From Physcia stellaris (lineage: Eukaryota > Ascomycota > Lecanoromycetes > Caliciales > Physciaceae): a stretch of DNA of 64,000 nucleotides. Shown piece by piece: positions 1 through 10,112 of the stretch; positions within the stretch are counted from its first letter, which is position 1, and each line of letters opens with the position of its first letter. The position numbers were made by a program, and so were the translations under genes. The stretch is from assembly GCA_018902385.1 (NCBI GenBank), contig JABSSW010000004.1:1240001-1304000 (forward strand). The letters are read 5' to 3'. The notes beneath the pieces are model-generated. The model was not told where the DNA came from. It searched no databases and worked only from the letters and a program-made list of their open reading frames with translations.

Positions 1-1107
1 GTGAGCACCTCACTTATTGGTAGGCGCGTCAAACATTATCATTTCATGTAAATGAAAATCTCCTACTTTAAAGATATACTTATTGCGATACAACTCGTAA
101 TATCTGACTCGACATCTGGGACAGATTGGACATCAGTCTCAAGTAAGACTTGAAACACGAGAGGCTAGGATACGCAGTATGTTCGATGAGCACTCGAGGC
201 AGAGAGTGGATGTCAAGGTAACCTAGAAAAGGACGAGAACCGCGTTTCTGGCGTTACGAGTTCAGAAAGAGCGTAAGATCGGGTAGGATGGAGTTCTATG
301 AGCATAATGACAACTTGGCTGAGTGAGTCAAGCAACACATACTACGGAGCTGTACAAAGGAAGCTTCATATTTGAGGCTCTCGGAGAACGAGCTTCCGCA
401 CAGAGTGACATGAACAATCACAGGGGTAAAAGCAATAACGTGGTTGACTCACCTCTATCTACCCCCTGGAAATGGAACCCCAAGCCCCCAGTGAGAAAGC
501 TCCGTTGCCTGGAGATTTGGGAGTGCACGTCTTCCCACCCACTTTGAAAGGGCTGCATTAAATGAGATACCCCTGCGTGCTATTAAGAGAGACCCTACTA
601 GCTGTTCAGTCCTAAGATACCGAGAACATCGTACCATTTGGGGTCTTGCTTCGATATGTTGACAACTTTACTCACAATGTTGGAAAGAGCGCCGGTACTC
701 GAATCAAAGAGGTGCGTACACTCGGCGTCATTGTGGCTTGATTACCCAATGAGCTAACACCGAAGTGCGAGGAGATGTGATACCCAAAGGACATACCCCG
801 GATCCTTGAGAGTGTCTGATCTACTTTTCTAGAGGGAAATTGCTACCCCCAGAAGCCAAGAGGCTAGCGCGCCAAGAACAATTACGTACACAAAGCTTCC
901 ATTTGCTCTCGTCTTCGCATCTTCTCCAGGCATTTCGTCCTTCGATATGATGCTCACCGGTGGCGCTTCTACTTAGGAGTTCACATCTATCTGAAACGTG
1001 GAATAGTCAAATCTCAGCCTTAGTGTGCAAGATGAACCAGAGCGGGACTTGAGAAATAATACTCCGATGATGTTGTGAGAGTTGTTGTGACGTCTTATCA
1101 CACATTA
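1..1107. other. intergenic, nothing recognised
   Basis: Normal base composition. The open frames here are short, overlap on both strands and show no domain, signal peptide or convincing splice structure. I see no tRNA and no repeat pair. Confidence 0.5.
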
Positions 1108-1679
1108 GAGGTCGTCAGAGTAACTTTTTCTCGACCTTCTAGATCTCGTTAGCCGATCGACCTATTAGACTTCGTAGAGCTCGTTAAATGATTTTATCGT
1201 GAGAAACCCATTTGCGATGATTAATTAATCCCCAGATATGCTAGACTTGATGTAGTTAGTCGTCTGATTTTGACGCATTAGAATCATTGCGTTTTATTCA
1301 TTTTTTCATTGCTTTCGTTTCTACTTCGATAACAAAAATCGAAGACGCAGACGACGTGTAGATGCAATAACGATAACAATAAAAATAACAGTAGTATCAG
1401 TAGTGTTGACAAAAGCAACGTACGAAAAAATGAAAAGAAAATTTGCGTCAAAACATTCAAGATTTGAATTAATTCGTAAAAAGAGTTTTCAACGAGATCA
1501 TTAACGAAGTCGTTAACGAGATCTAATCGATCGATTGAGTTCAATTAGCTAACGAGATCTACGAGTACTCGTAGATCTCGTAGATCTCGTAAGTCTAGCG
1601 TGAGAGAGGATGTTTCAGGTCTCTGCTTACGAGATCAACGAGGTCTACGAGGTCGAAAAAAAGTTACTCTGACGACCCC
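1108..1679. mobile_element. MITE-like element with ~44-bp TIRs, TA duplication
   Basis: The ends are inverted repeats: GAGGTCGTCAGAGTAAC at 1108 and, on the other strand, GGGGTCGTCAGAGTAAC ending at 1679. The match runs about 44 bp with about five mismatches. A TA dinucleotide flanks each end (1106-1107 and 1680-1681), as in Tc1/mariner-type insertions. The 572-bp interior is AT-richer than its flanks. Near the right end, around 1550-1600, it carries short palindromic runs built from ACGAGATCTACGAG. No transposase is visible, so it would be non-autonomous. The superfamily is inferred only from the TA flanks. Confidence 0.75.
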
Positions 1680-3237
1680 TATTGAGAGTGTACCAGACAT
1701 GGGGAAGATACACTTTTCGAGTGAAAACCCGATCAATTATGAAAGCTGATTGACAATGTGCGACACGACGACCTAACCTTTGAGCAGATGGCTCTGTTTC
1801 CAAGCATTATCTTGATCATGGAACGTCATCAAACGTGATCGAAGCATCAATTTATCATTACTCGATCAACACAAGAATAAATACACTCCATTAATGGCTG
1901 CGGTCTGATGGCGATTCATATGTGCACCCTGTACATTTACCTGAAAAGAGGCAAAGTGCTGTTGGACGAGATGATACGGTGGTGCATGTTTACCCCTTTA
2001 TAGGTCTGAAGGTCCTAACAGGCTTGGGGTTCTCAAAGCAGTGACTTATTCGCTTCCGTTTGAGTCTATCTACAGATTAGGACCTCGCTGGCGCCCAGGC
2101 TATGCTCAGAAACCTTTATTGGATCCCGAAGCGGGCCAGGCACCAAGACCCAGCGGCACTTGAGCGCAAACAAATTCCCACTATCTTCAGCGAGTGGAGA
2201 GAGGGAGAAAATTAAACCGCCGAAGGCTGCGAAGCAATGGATGCTGAGGAACGAGAGAAGCAGGAGATGCCTGCTTTATATCTCCACTCGACCTCATACA
2301 AGTGGCCACCCACTCCTAACGAATGATTGAGAATCTCGTATGCATCACACCCGAATCAATTTTGCCACCGCAGTGCCATTTGCTCTACCGACGCTTCTAG
2401 TCCCCCACTGTTTCATGCATGGCCGAGCAATTTCATTGTCGATTACTTCTCAGCAGACTCTGCAGCGAAGTCTGTGATAAGTGAGGGTCAAGTTGTGGTC
2501 CAATCCTCAACAATGATTGTTACTTGACTTGGCTAAAGAGGCGAGTTTAGATGTTACTGACCATCGGTCATAGGGACGCGTCTGTTGAAGCTAATGGGCG
2601 GTTCGCATCAGCCCGCGACCGGAGCACACTTCTCATGCATCTATCCGTTGATCGGACGGACACCAGCGGAAGGGATGCTTCCCTTGAAAGGCTAGTGAGC
2701 TCTTGGTGCCAAGATGAGATCATCGCTGCATCCAAGACAATGTGGATGATCTTCTCACCGACCATTGACATCTCACACTCTCACCGACCACTGACATCTC
2801 ACAGTAGACGAAGTATAATCCAGCGTCTGGTCGCACAAGCCAACAGTGTCTGACATACAGATGCCAGTGGTGTATTGCGTCGAATTTCCACTGGGGAATC
2901 TGCTTCCAAGATGGAAATCTCGCCGATGTCGACCAGCCACTTCAAGGAGCCAAGGTTTCTTTATCGCAGTTGTTCCCGGCTTACCTGCATTCAAAGTGCT
3001 TCCTGCGTTGTCGCTTACAAACCACACCAAACGCGATAAATTGAGTGGAGATAACGCACTCGAGGATGAGAAAGATGCATAACAATTATTGGCGCCAAGA
3101 AGAGCCTCACTTGGCAGGCTGTGACCATCGGTGTAGGCACGTACATCTCGTCGTAACGAACCTTGCAGTTATAAATCCAGAAACCTTCGCTTGCTCTCGC
3201 CAATAGATCGAGCTTTCAGTCCGTGATTCTAGTGACC
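1680..3237. other. intergenic, nothing recognised
   Basis: No supported gene. The open frames at 2327-2527, 2551-2853 and 2846-3082 lack domains and overlap antisense frames of similar length. A small tandem duplication at 2754-2803 is listed separately. Confidence 0.5.
2754..2803. repeat. 26-bp tandem duplication
   Basis: Two adjacent copies begin CTCACCGACC at 2754 and 2780 and run to ATCTCACA, with one internal T/C difference. This looks like a simple duplication. Confidence 0.8.
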
Positions 3238-3561
3238 ATGTCCTTCATAGAACGTCCTCAACGTCCTAGGCTTTCGAGAGAACGTCGATACCACCCTTAT
3301 CATCTCCTAGAAGACAATACCCTGCATAGCAGCGAAGAATCCCACCCAACAGTCCATAGGAGTACAGCGGCTTTGCTCCTTGGTGCGCTCATACTATCAC
3401 TATTCGTCAACGCATTCCTATCAATACACTTCTATCACTCTCGATATCATGCGACCTACCACACTCCACAGTCAAATGGTGAGCTTCTCGCGAGAACTGA
3501 TCAAACGCCACGCTCATCTTGCAGTAGCTGGCTTAAAAGCCGTCCGAATGTAAAGGGATAG
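3238..3561 (+). CDS. hypothetical single-pass membrane protein or first exon
   Basis: The ATG at 3238 opens 107 codons. The first 40 or so residues are basic and polar. A hydrophobic stretch (LLLGALILSLFVNAFL) at about residues 45-60 looks like a single transmembrane helix and is followed by a His/Tyr-rich segment. The layout of a short cytosolic tail, one helix and then a lumenal region recalls the N-termini of fungal UstYa/DUF3328 proteins, but the HxxHC motifs of that family are not visible downstream, so I do not assign it. The ORF may be only a first exon or a relic; no downstream exon could be placed. It has no neighbours that inform its role. Confidence 0.3.
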   Translation: MSFIERPQRPRLSRERRYHPYHLLEDNTLHSSEESHPTVHRSTAALLLGALILSLFVNAFLSIHFYHSRYHATYHTPQSNGELLARTDQTPRSSCSSWLKSRPNVKG

Positions 3562-6500
3562 CCAGGTGGGAAGGACTAATTACAAAATTCTTTTGCACTG
3601 GTGTGATGGAGTTCTTCGGTCGGTGACTGGATCAAAGACCGTTGCTTTATATGGGAACCGCCTTTTTGAGTCTCCATGTCTGGCTCGATCGTCTTTGTGA
3701 TAGAGTTGGAGGTGTGCACGCTTAGCTGTGTGACCTTAATCCATATGGAAACACTGCCATGTCCGCAGGCCAGCAGTGGGCATGTCGAAAATCAGTTCTG
3801 GATGGTGATCAGGTTAATTTTTGTGGATGCCTCTTCTGTCACTGCTCCACTTTCGAAAGCCTCCGTGTAGGTTTTAGTGTACGTTCCAGACCATAGCTTG
3901 GCATTATTACGTCTCTCTTTGTTTGCGTTATAAATCTCTACTTACTGATCCTTCTTCAACTTTGTCGTTCTCCCCAATGCTGATGTGGCGATCCTGGTAT
4001 ACGAAACCATAGACATCGGAAAGACTTTATGGAATTCCGAGTGTTCTACCTCTTAATCACTCCGGGACTGTATTGCCTTTCACATCAACGATTTGATGTT
4101 ATGAGTTCCGCGGCGGCAAGGAGAGCCCATCCACATCCAGCAAGCTCGCCGTCTGTGATTGCGCTCGCTTTAGATCACCAAGATCGCCCTCTTTCGAAGT
4201 TTGGAATGAATTTTCAATAGCATTGCTCACTCAATGCTGGATCGTAGAATGTGGCTGAAACGATCTTGAGAGAGTATCCCTTCTCAACAGCCTCCAAACA
4301 TTGCAGTTCATACAGCAGCGACCACGCTTGATGTTGCACCGTCAAGGTCGGTCCCTCTGAAAGCAATGATGGCCATCGAGGCATCACGCTCATCTGGCAT
4401 TGACTTGTGAACAATGTCTTGACTCCAGGCTGTCCACTTTATTTGAAGAGATGCGAATGGCATGGATTCCTCCAGAGTGACAGATGATCTGAATAATAAA
4501 TCACCAAAGTGGGTCGAATGGAACGTATCTTATCGCAGATACTATCTTACTCGATGACCGTGCTACACCAGCCCAGCCGCTCGGCCCCATTACGCGGCCC
4601 GCCTAGAGTTGCCCGCCGGGGGGGCGCACGGTGTCCCGACTCCCGATCGAGCTCAGTGTTTTTAGTGATGAGCACCTGGACGTTGTAGCCATAACTTCAC
4701 TCTCCTTTCGTGCAATTTTTTCTAGGTGCTAACGCGTGTTTCAATTGCCCAAAGCGCATTTTCATACACTCGCTCTTACTCTGGGGAAAGTGTACTGCCA
4801 AAAAGTGACAACGGGTTTGCGTCCCGGTCTACAGACAGCCTCGCATACGATTGTGTCTGATGCCGCACCCTGGCAAGCATGTGGTCGTTCGGCCCAGCGA
4901 ATATCCATTCTGAGATCGCTTGGTTCTCTTGCCAGCCTCTTCATCTTCAATTCAGGTTCAGAGGTGCAGACATCCTGTGCGACCACTTCTAAGAAGGATA
5001 GCTGGCTATCGTAGGCTGATGATCTCCACATTTGCCTTGCAAGATGGGGAGAAGGCGACCACATGTCAGACGCGCAGCTCACACAGATGTAATAGCCCCT
5101 ATGCACTGGTAGAGGGTGAAACCCTCTCTCTAGAGCCTGGAGGCCGCCTAGATGTTGGTGCCCATGGACATTGTCTTATGCGCGGAGTGGGTTTTGGGCG
5201 CCTCGGCTCACCTGGAACGCTATATGTAGAAAAGGCTCCATACCGGTCCATGGGATGATTATCTCCATGTGCCATAGCTTTCTGCTCCAGTAGCCTATCA
5301 TCAGACGTCACCCCTCATCATTACAATCTTTTCTCTCGAGACGCATGAATTCAAGCATTTCTTTTCTCTTTTCCATCTTCCCGGTCTCCTCCTACGGCTT
5401 CGTCGTCCGATCCGCCGTTTTTCTTTGCGTTGAATGCGCAATGATCACCTGCATTTTCTATCAGCGATTTATCAGTTTCGCCATCATCGACTGTGTCAAG
5501 AATTCGTACCATCTCTGTGACCTCGAGAACGCTCATCTCTTCGATAGCTTCGGACACGGTCATCAACACCTCACTTGCATTGCTTTTATGGAGCACGGCA
5601 ACAGCATTTTGCTCCGAACTCTGACTTCGCTTCGTAGGTTGACCAAGAAGTAAGGTATGCGCATCCAGCGCGATGAGCCGGCGATGGACAGAAGATTTTG
5701 GACGAGAACGGAGAGGGCTGCGAAATTAAGATTCATGCACCGCACCATACCGGAAGTGAAAGACGTAATTCTGTTGACTCGAGAGATTTGGTTGAAAAGT
5801 TTGCGATGGTAGTGCCAATAACAACTCACAGCCACAGATAGAGGTGCTGTAAATGGTAGCTTCTCTTTCTCGATCTGGAATTGACAATCCTGCGCTTCCT
5901 CACGCATCCTGTCATCGTATATTAGAGCGAAAACCAAATTCCGGCAAGAATTACTCTACGCTGATTTGAACTACTACTGAGACTATTATGGCTAAGATCT
6001 GAAGTTCTAAGGCTACTAGTTATAGACTGTAGGCGCGGGCGCGGCCGGTTCTGCGAAGGAGGGCGCGGTTGCAAAAATCACTTTTCGAGCTTAATTTCCA
6101 AGCTCTCTGACCCTAGCAATTTGACGATTTAGTCTTGAATGGCTTGTTGAGTGGTCTTTCGTGCACCCAAAGCATTCTACGGGTTGAAGTATGATTGGAT
6201 CTTTTTGGCTCTTTGAATTTTGCCAATATCCCTAGCTATTGTATGTGTGGAGTATAGTCCCCTCAGGAGCTTAGCTATCGAATTGTCATTGAATAGAGAT
6301 ATTGAAACCTACTCTCTGATTCTAAACCTCAAAAATATCCACAGAATTCCGAAGTTCATTACATTAACTTGAGAAGCACCATTGTTTCTCAGCTTATATT
6401 TCGTTCTAACGTAACAATCAATTTCTCCAATGAAATTATATTCAGAATATTGTATATAATTAATGTGCTCTAATCATCGTTCTATAAACTCACTGTTATC

Positions 6501-6672
6501 CGCAATCACTTGAGCTTTAACCGGGAAGCAGAGTGTTTGATCCGTTGACCTAGAATCCTATCATTATCTCATCTCCAGAACCAGCACTTCATTATATTCT
6601 CAAAGTAGACAGCAATATTCGAATTGCAACTTCTGTTCATCTTGCAGGTCGATCAAAATAATTGATCTTAGA
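3562..6672. other. 3.1-kb intergenic region, no supported gene
   Basis: Several 60-120-codon frames lie on both strands (for example minus 4762-5106 and minus 5351-5596), none with a recognisable domain or clear exon chain. Positions 4570-4640 are unusually GC-rich. From about 6100 to 6650 the sequence is AT-richer and would include the promoter of the gene starting at 6673. No tRNA or repeat was recognised. Confidence 0.45.
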
Positions 6673-8472
6673 ATGTTGCTGATGCAACTGTTATTCAGAC
6701 TCTGGTGGCTCCCGACGCTATATTTCTTTGTTGCAGCCCATCCGTCACCACATCATAATGTCACCTCAGTCGAAAATGGAGAGAACCCGATCAGCTGCGT
6801 TGTGGAGCAGTTCTGGAACCCTAAGCTTCCTACACCCAAGGATTGGCATGAGCATGACATGAACAAGAGGCTCCGTGCATGGTGGGCTGAGCACGAAAAA
6901 GACATCAAGGCGCATGGATTTGCTGCTGCAGTTGGGATATGGGCACTTGATACCCCTGATTTCGATTGTAGGCTGGGTGGCTCTGATGCGAATTGCGAAT
7001 TCCAAGTATCATGTCAATATCGTTCATTAAATTGCATGAGCGAGGACGACGCAAGATTTGCATACTACCTATTGAAGTCGATACAGAATGTTCACGCCTA
7101 CTTCAATGTCCAGGCCAAGGCAATTGCGACCGCCGCTTCCGACGCCGCTTTCAGGAAAGATGGCTTTGCTTATCACTTTGACCACAACGAGCAGAGAGAC
7201 CTAGGAAAACTGGCGCTCATTCTGGGTATATCACAAGCGCTTTTCAGCTTAGGAGCAGCTGTAACACCAGCACTTGTTCCAGAGGCAAGTGCCATGATGG
7301 CAGGCGTTTGGTCCGCTGGTGCCAACAATCTTTTCGCCGGCCTCAATAATGTGTTTCTCACAGCGTTGGAGACACAACCTCAAGATCAGGGCGTGAAAGC
7401 AGCTGAACTCGGAATAAAAATGGGTAGAACTTTCACGGAAGTTTCAAAGCAGCTGGTCATAATGAACGACGCTCTAATGAAAGGGGAGACAGTTTCTGAC
7501 TTAGGAGATATGCGGAAGTTGCTCGAGAGTGGTCTTTGGCTCAGCTACGATGGTTTCGATCGAATTAAGATGATAGAGGCTTTTTCTGACCGTCTAACCG
7601 CGCAAGCCATCAACATACTTTGGCGCGCGCAGAAAGTCTTTATCATAGGCGGTGGCAAGTGTGGTGATGGCCAAGGAGTGGGTACTGGTCCATCGGACGG
7701 AGTGTGGTGTCGTGAAAGCGACAATACAGCTTGGTATCTCTATCATTGGCAAGATTTTCACGGCCTTCTTAGTTTCACTGACAGTAAATATGGCTATATC
7801 ATGTGGCCCCACGGCATGCATGATTTAGGAAAAGGCGATTACGCTCGTATTACTGTCAAGGATGTCATCGAATCATCAGTCAGGACTTACGAGGCTCAAA
7901 AAGCTGCTGCCCCTCCTGGATCCATGGAGTTCAAACAGACGGCCCAAAGTGAGCTCGACGCTACAATAAAAGACATCATGTCCGGCAAGAGCGTTCTGGA
8001 AGAGGCCGTCAGAGCTCCATTTGTCTTTACCATTCCTGTTGCCAACATCAGCAAAGCCGCCAATGGCGTACCTACGCATCCTCCCATCCGTTTGAAAAAT
8101 AAAATCCTGAGGCCATACACCACTAAGCCCAAGAAGCATCAACACCGTGCTCATTTCTGCGGTCCTATCGCTGAAGGAGACCTCTCGATAACTAGACATT
8201 GGATGGACGCAGCGAATATGCATGACTTCGAGAGCCCTATTCACAAGTGTGAAGAGATAAAGCCTTACTGCCCCATCAACAGAATCCCAATTACTGGGGA
8301 CGGCTCTTCGGATTCTACCGGGTTTGTCCATAATCCATATATAGAGGACTTTTGTGTTGGAGGGAAACCACCGGGAAAGGACGAACCGGGTGATCCGGAC
8401 TGTATTACTGACGGGGAGGGTAATTGTTTTCCACACGCCGAATCCAAACTTCTACAGGAGCTGGACGGATAG
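6673..8472 (+). CDS. secreted protein of unknown function, 599 aa
   Basis: A single open frame of 599 residues runs from an ATG with in-frame coding character throughout. Residues 1-22 form a signal peptide: a hydrophobic core followed by VAA before HPSPHHN. An N-glycosylation site (NVT) follows closely. A cysteine-rich stretch comes next, at about residues 98-120 (FDCR, NCEF, SCQY, LNCM). A Gly/Ala-rich hydrophobic region with LGISQALFSLGAAVTP and VWSAGANNLFAG spans about 177-225. The C-terminal third (about 490-590) has many Cys and Pro. I know of similar uncharacterised secreted ascomycete proteins but cannot name a function, and no catalytic motif is visible. Alternative end: a GTAATT donor at 8420 and a CAG acceptor at 8533 would remove 114 nt including the stop and join, in the same frame, an exon to 8739 that adds cysteines (ECWQEVFDEFSKC, PPACSYSPYC), giving about 650 residues. 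No good branch site supports that, so the shorter form is the default. Confidence 0.8.
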   Translation: MLLMQLLFRLWWLPTLYFFVAAHPSPHHNVTSVENGENPISCVVEQFWNPKLPTPKDWHEHDMNKRLRAWWAEHEKDIKAHGFAAAVGIWALDTPDFDCRLGGSDANCEFQVSCQYRSLNCMSEDDARFAYYLLKSIQNVHAYFNVQAKAIATAASDAAFRKDGFAYHFDHNEQRDLGKLALILGISQALFSLGAAVTPALVPEASAMMAGVWSAGANNLFAGLNNVFLTALETQPQDQGVKAAELGIKMGRTFTEVSKQLVIMNDALMKGETVSDLGDMRKLLESGLWLSYDGFDRIKMIEAFSDRLTAQAINILWRAQKVFIIGGGKCGDGQGVGTGPSDGVWCRESDNTAWYLYHWQDFHGLLSFTDSKYGYIMWPHGMHDLGKGDYARITVKDVIESSVRTYEAQKAAAPPGSMEFKQTAQSELDATIKDIMSGKSVLEEAVRAPFVFTIPVANISKAANGVPTHPPIRLKNKILRPYTTKPKKHQHRAHFCGPIAEGDLSITRHWMDAANMHDFESPIHKCEEIKPYCPINRIPITGDGSSDSTGFVHNPYIEDFCVGGKPPGKDEPGDPDCITDGEGNCFPHAESKLLQELDG

Positions 8473-8533
8473 CAGAAACAAGCGAATACGCTATCTGTAT
8501 TATAAATGAAGGCAAAGTCCACCGTTCAAGCAG

Positions 8534-8739
8534 ACATTTGGTTTTCATTTCGAGGCATGATGCAATTAGTAACCAACAGCCAGAACGAGTGCTGGCAAGA
8601 AGTATTTGATGAGTTCAGCAAATGTGCCAAGAATTCACACATACCACCTGCGTGCTCCTATTCGCCTTATTGTTCCCAGCCCGTCAATGTGTCGAGCACG
8701 GCATTGAACAACGGGTTTGTTATTTCTAGACGGAGCTAA
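8534..8739 (+). CDS. possible last exon of the 6673 gene
   Basis: This frame is in phase with the 599-residue ORF if 8420-8533 is spliced out. It encodes about 68 residues with four cysteines and ends at TAA 8737-8739. It could instead be a separate small ORF starting at ATG 8506. The Cys pattern resembles the style of the preceding region, which is why I link them; the splice signals are only moderate. Confidence 0.35.
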
Positions 8740-8790
8740 AATTGAGCATGTCATGCAAGCAGTCTGACGTACACATACTACCCAACTCCA

Positions 8791-9808
8791 CTACCTCTTC
8801 GCCACAGCAATCAACGCAACCATGCGAACACCGAATGACCCCTCCGTATCGCCCTTGATGAAAAACTGCTCTCTCCTCCCTTCCCACAACGCCCTCAAAC
8901 CCCCCTCCAATAATCCCTTCTCACCCTCCGTCATCGACTCGCCAGCCAGCAACCCTAGGGTCGCCGCAAAATTCCCCATCCACTCATCCAATCTAGTCTC
9001 CTCACCCCAAATGGCCGTCTCTATCTCCTTTATCACAACATCCTCCCTGCTAAATCCTCCGCCACACAGGCACCCCACCAGCACATCCTCCCTCCTCCAC
9101 TCTTCGATCAACGCAGACTCAAACCTCTTCTTACCCGGCATCATCACCGCCTGCACCGCCCTCAAAATCGGTAGCCACCCTACGAACCTCCAACTCGTCA
9201 CCACCGCCTTCCTGCCTGTTTTTAACGTCCTATAGATCTCCCGCGCCCCTTGCTCCCGTGAACCAAACATAAAGATCCCGAAGTTCGTCACACTGGCGTC
9301 GAAGGTTCCGTCTGGAAAGTCGAGCGCGCAGCTATCCATGACTGCGGCGTCGACGTGCCCGGCCCAGCCTACGCACGAAGCGATGCGGGAGTCGATGAAG
9401 GCGATCATGCCAGATGCGTTGTCCGTGCAGGAGACGTGAGCGCTCGGGTGTGCGGCGAGGATGGCGGCGCAGGCTATTCCGGGTCCGGAGGCATTATCAT
9501 GGATGCGGGCGTCTGGGAAGAAAGAATCAGAGTCAGAGTTGGAGAGTTGATAGGGTCAGGGGTAGGGTGGTTAATACGATGTCTCTTAGGGTATCGGAAT
9601 ATATGGCTTGCAGAGAGGAACGAACAGGAGGTTTGGGAGCAGGAGTAAAGTTACCCTTGGGCAAGGGGTCGAGAAACGGCACTATTGCCTCGGCGATCGC
9701 GCGCGTGGCACCGCCGGCGCGGATCTCGTAGGTTGCGGCGCCAGTGTCGAAGTATGCGTGGAGGGACGATGATGCATTCGAGATGAAATGAGAGTCTGGG
9801 GCGGTCAT
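8791..9808 (-). CDS. SAM-dependent methyltransferase, two exons
   Basis: Exon 1 is 9808-9655 and exon 2 is 9512-8791, separated by a 142-nt intron with a GTAACT donor and a TTCCCAG acceptor. The product is 291 residues. Splicing creates motif I of a class I methyltransferase at residues 57-63, in the fungal form HDNASGPGI in place of the usual GxGxG. It is followed by an acidic beta-2 end (SCTDNASGM) and DFPDGTFDASVTNFGIFMF, the usual post-motif region. Later segments (LKTGRKAVVTSW) fit the beta-4/beta-5 region of small-molecule methyltransferases. The substrate cannot be inferred; such enzymes methylate secondary metabolites or other small molecules in the cytosol. The start at 9808 was chosen because MTAPDSHFISNAS is followed by the normal N-terminal helix; an ATG upstream at 9931 only adds low-complexity residues. 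It is a complete gene by eye. Confidence 0.85.
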
Positions 9809-9997
9809 ATCGATTTCTGGGAGTAATAGAGGATGAGATATATGGTGCGGGTGAAATGATTGTGGACGGATAAAGCCTTTCAACGACTGGCTACTGTTAG
9901 AATCAAAGTGTAAGGTAGCATGCCTGAACAATGATGTTGAAGGAAGAAACTTATTTACAGGCAGCGGAGAGTTGTTATACCTGTTGACTAGTGCTTA

Positions 9998-10112
9998 TTC
10001 CTCGTTCCTCGTTTAAGCAGCACCTCCCTTATGGCTCATTTTCGATATAACTAGGCAATTTATGGTCAAGCGTACCACTAGAGATGTGCTGCTTAAACGA
10101 CGAACGAAGGAT
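9998..10112. mobile_element. 115-bp MITE with 29-bp TIRs
   Basis: The left end (9998-10026) reads TTCCTCGTTCCTCGTTTAAG..., and the right end (10084-10112) is its inverted complement with a few mismatches. The shared core is CGTTTAAGCAGCAC. TA occurs just outside both ends (9996-9997 and 10113-10114). It has no coding capacity. The small size and the foldback shape fit a MITE mobilised by a Tc1/mariner-type enzyme. Confidence 0.7.

Noticed and set aside
5351-5937. Minus-strand frames 5351-5596 (acidic) and 5563-5937 as a two-exon gene
   Set aside because: A donor-like GTGAGT exists, but no joined frame gave a recognisable protein, and the 5351 frame lacks an ATG.
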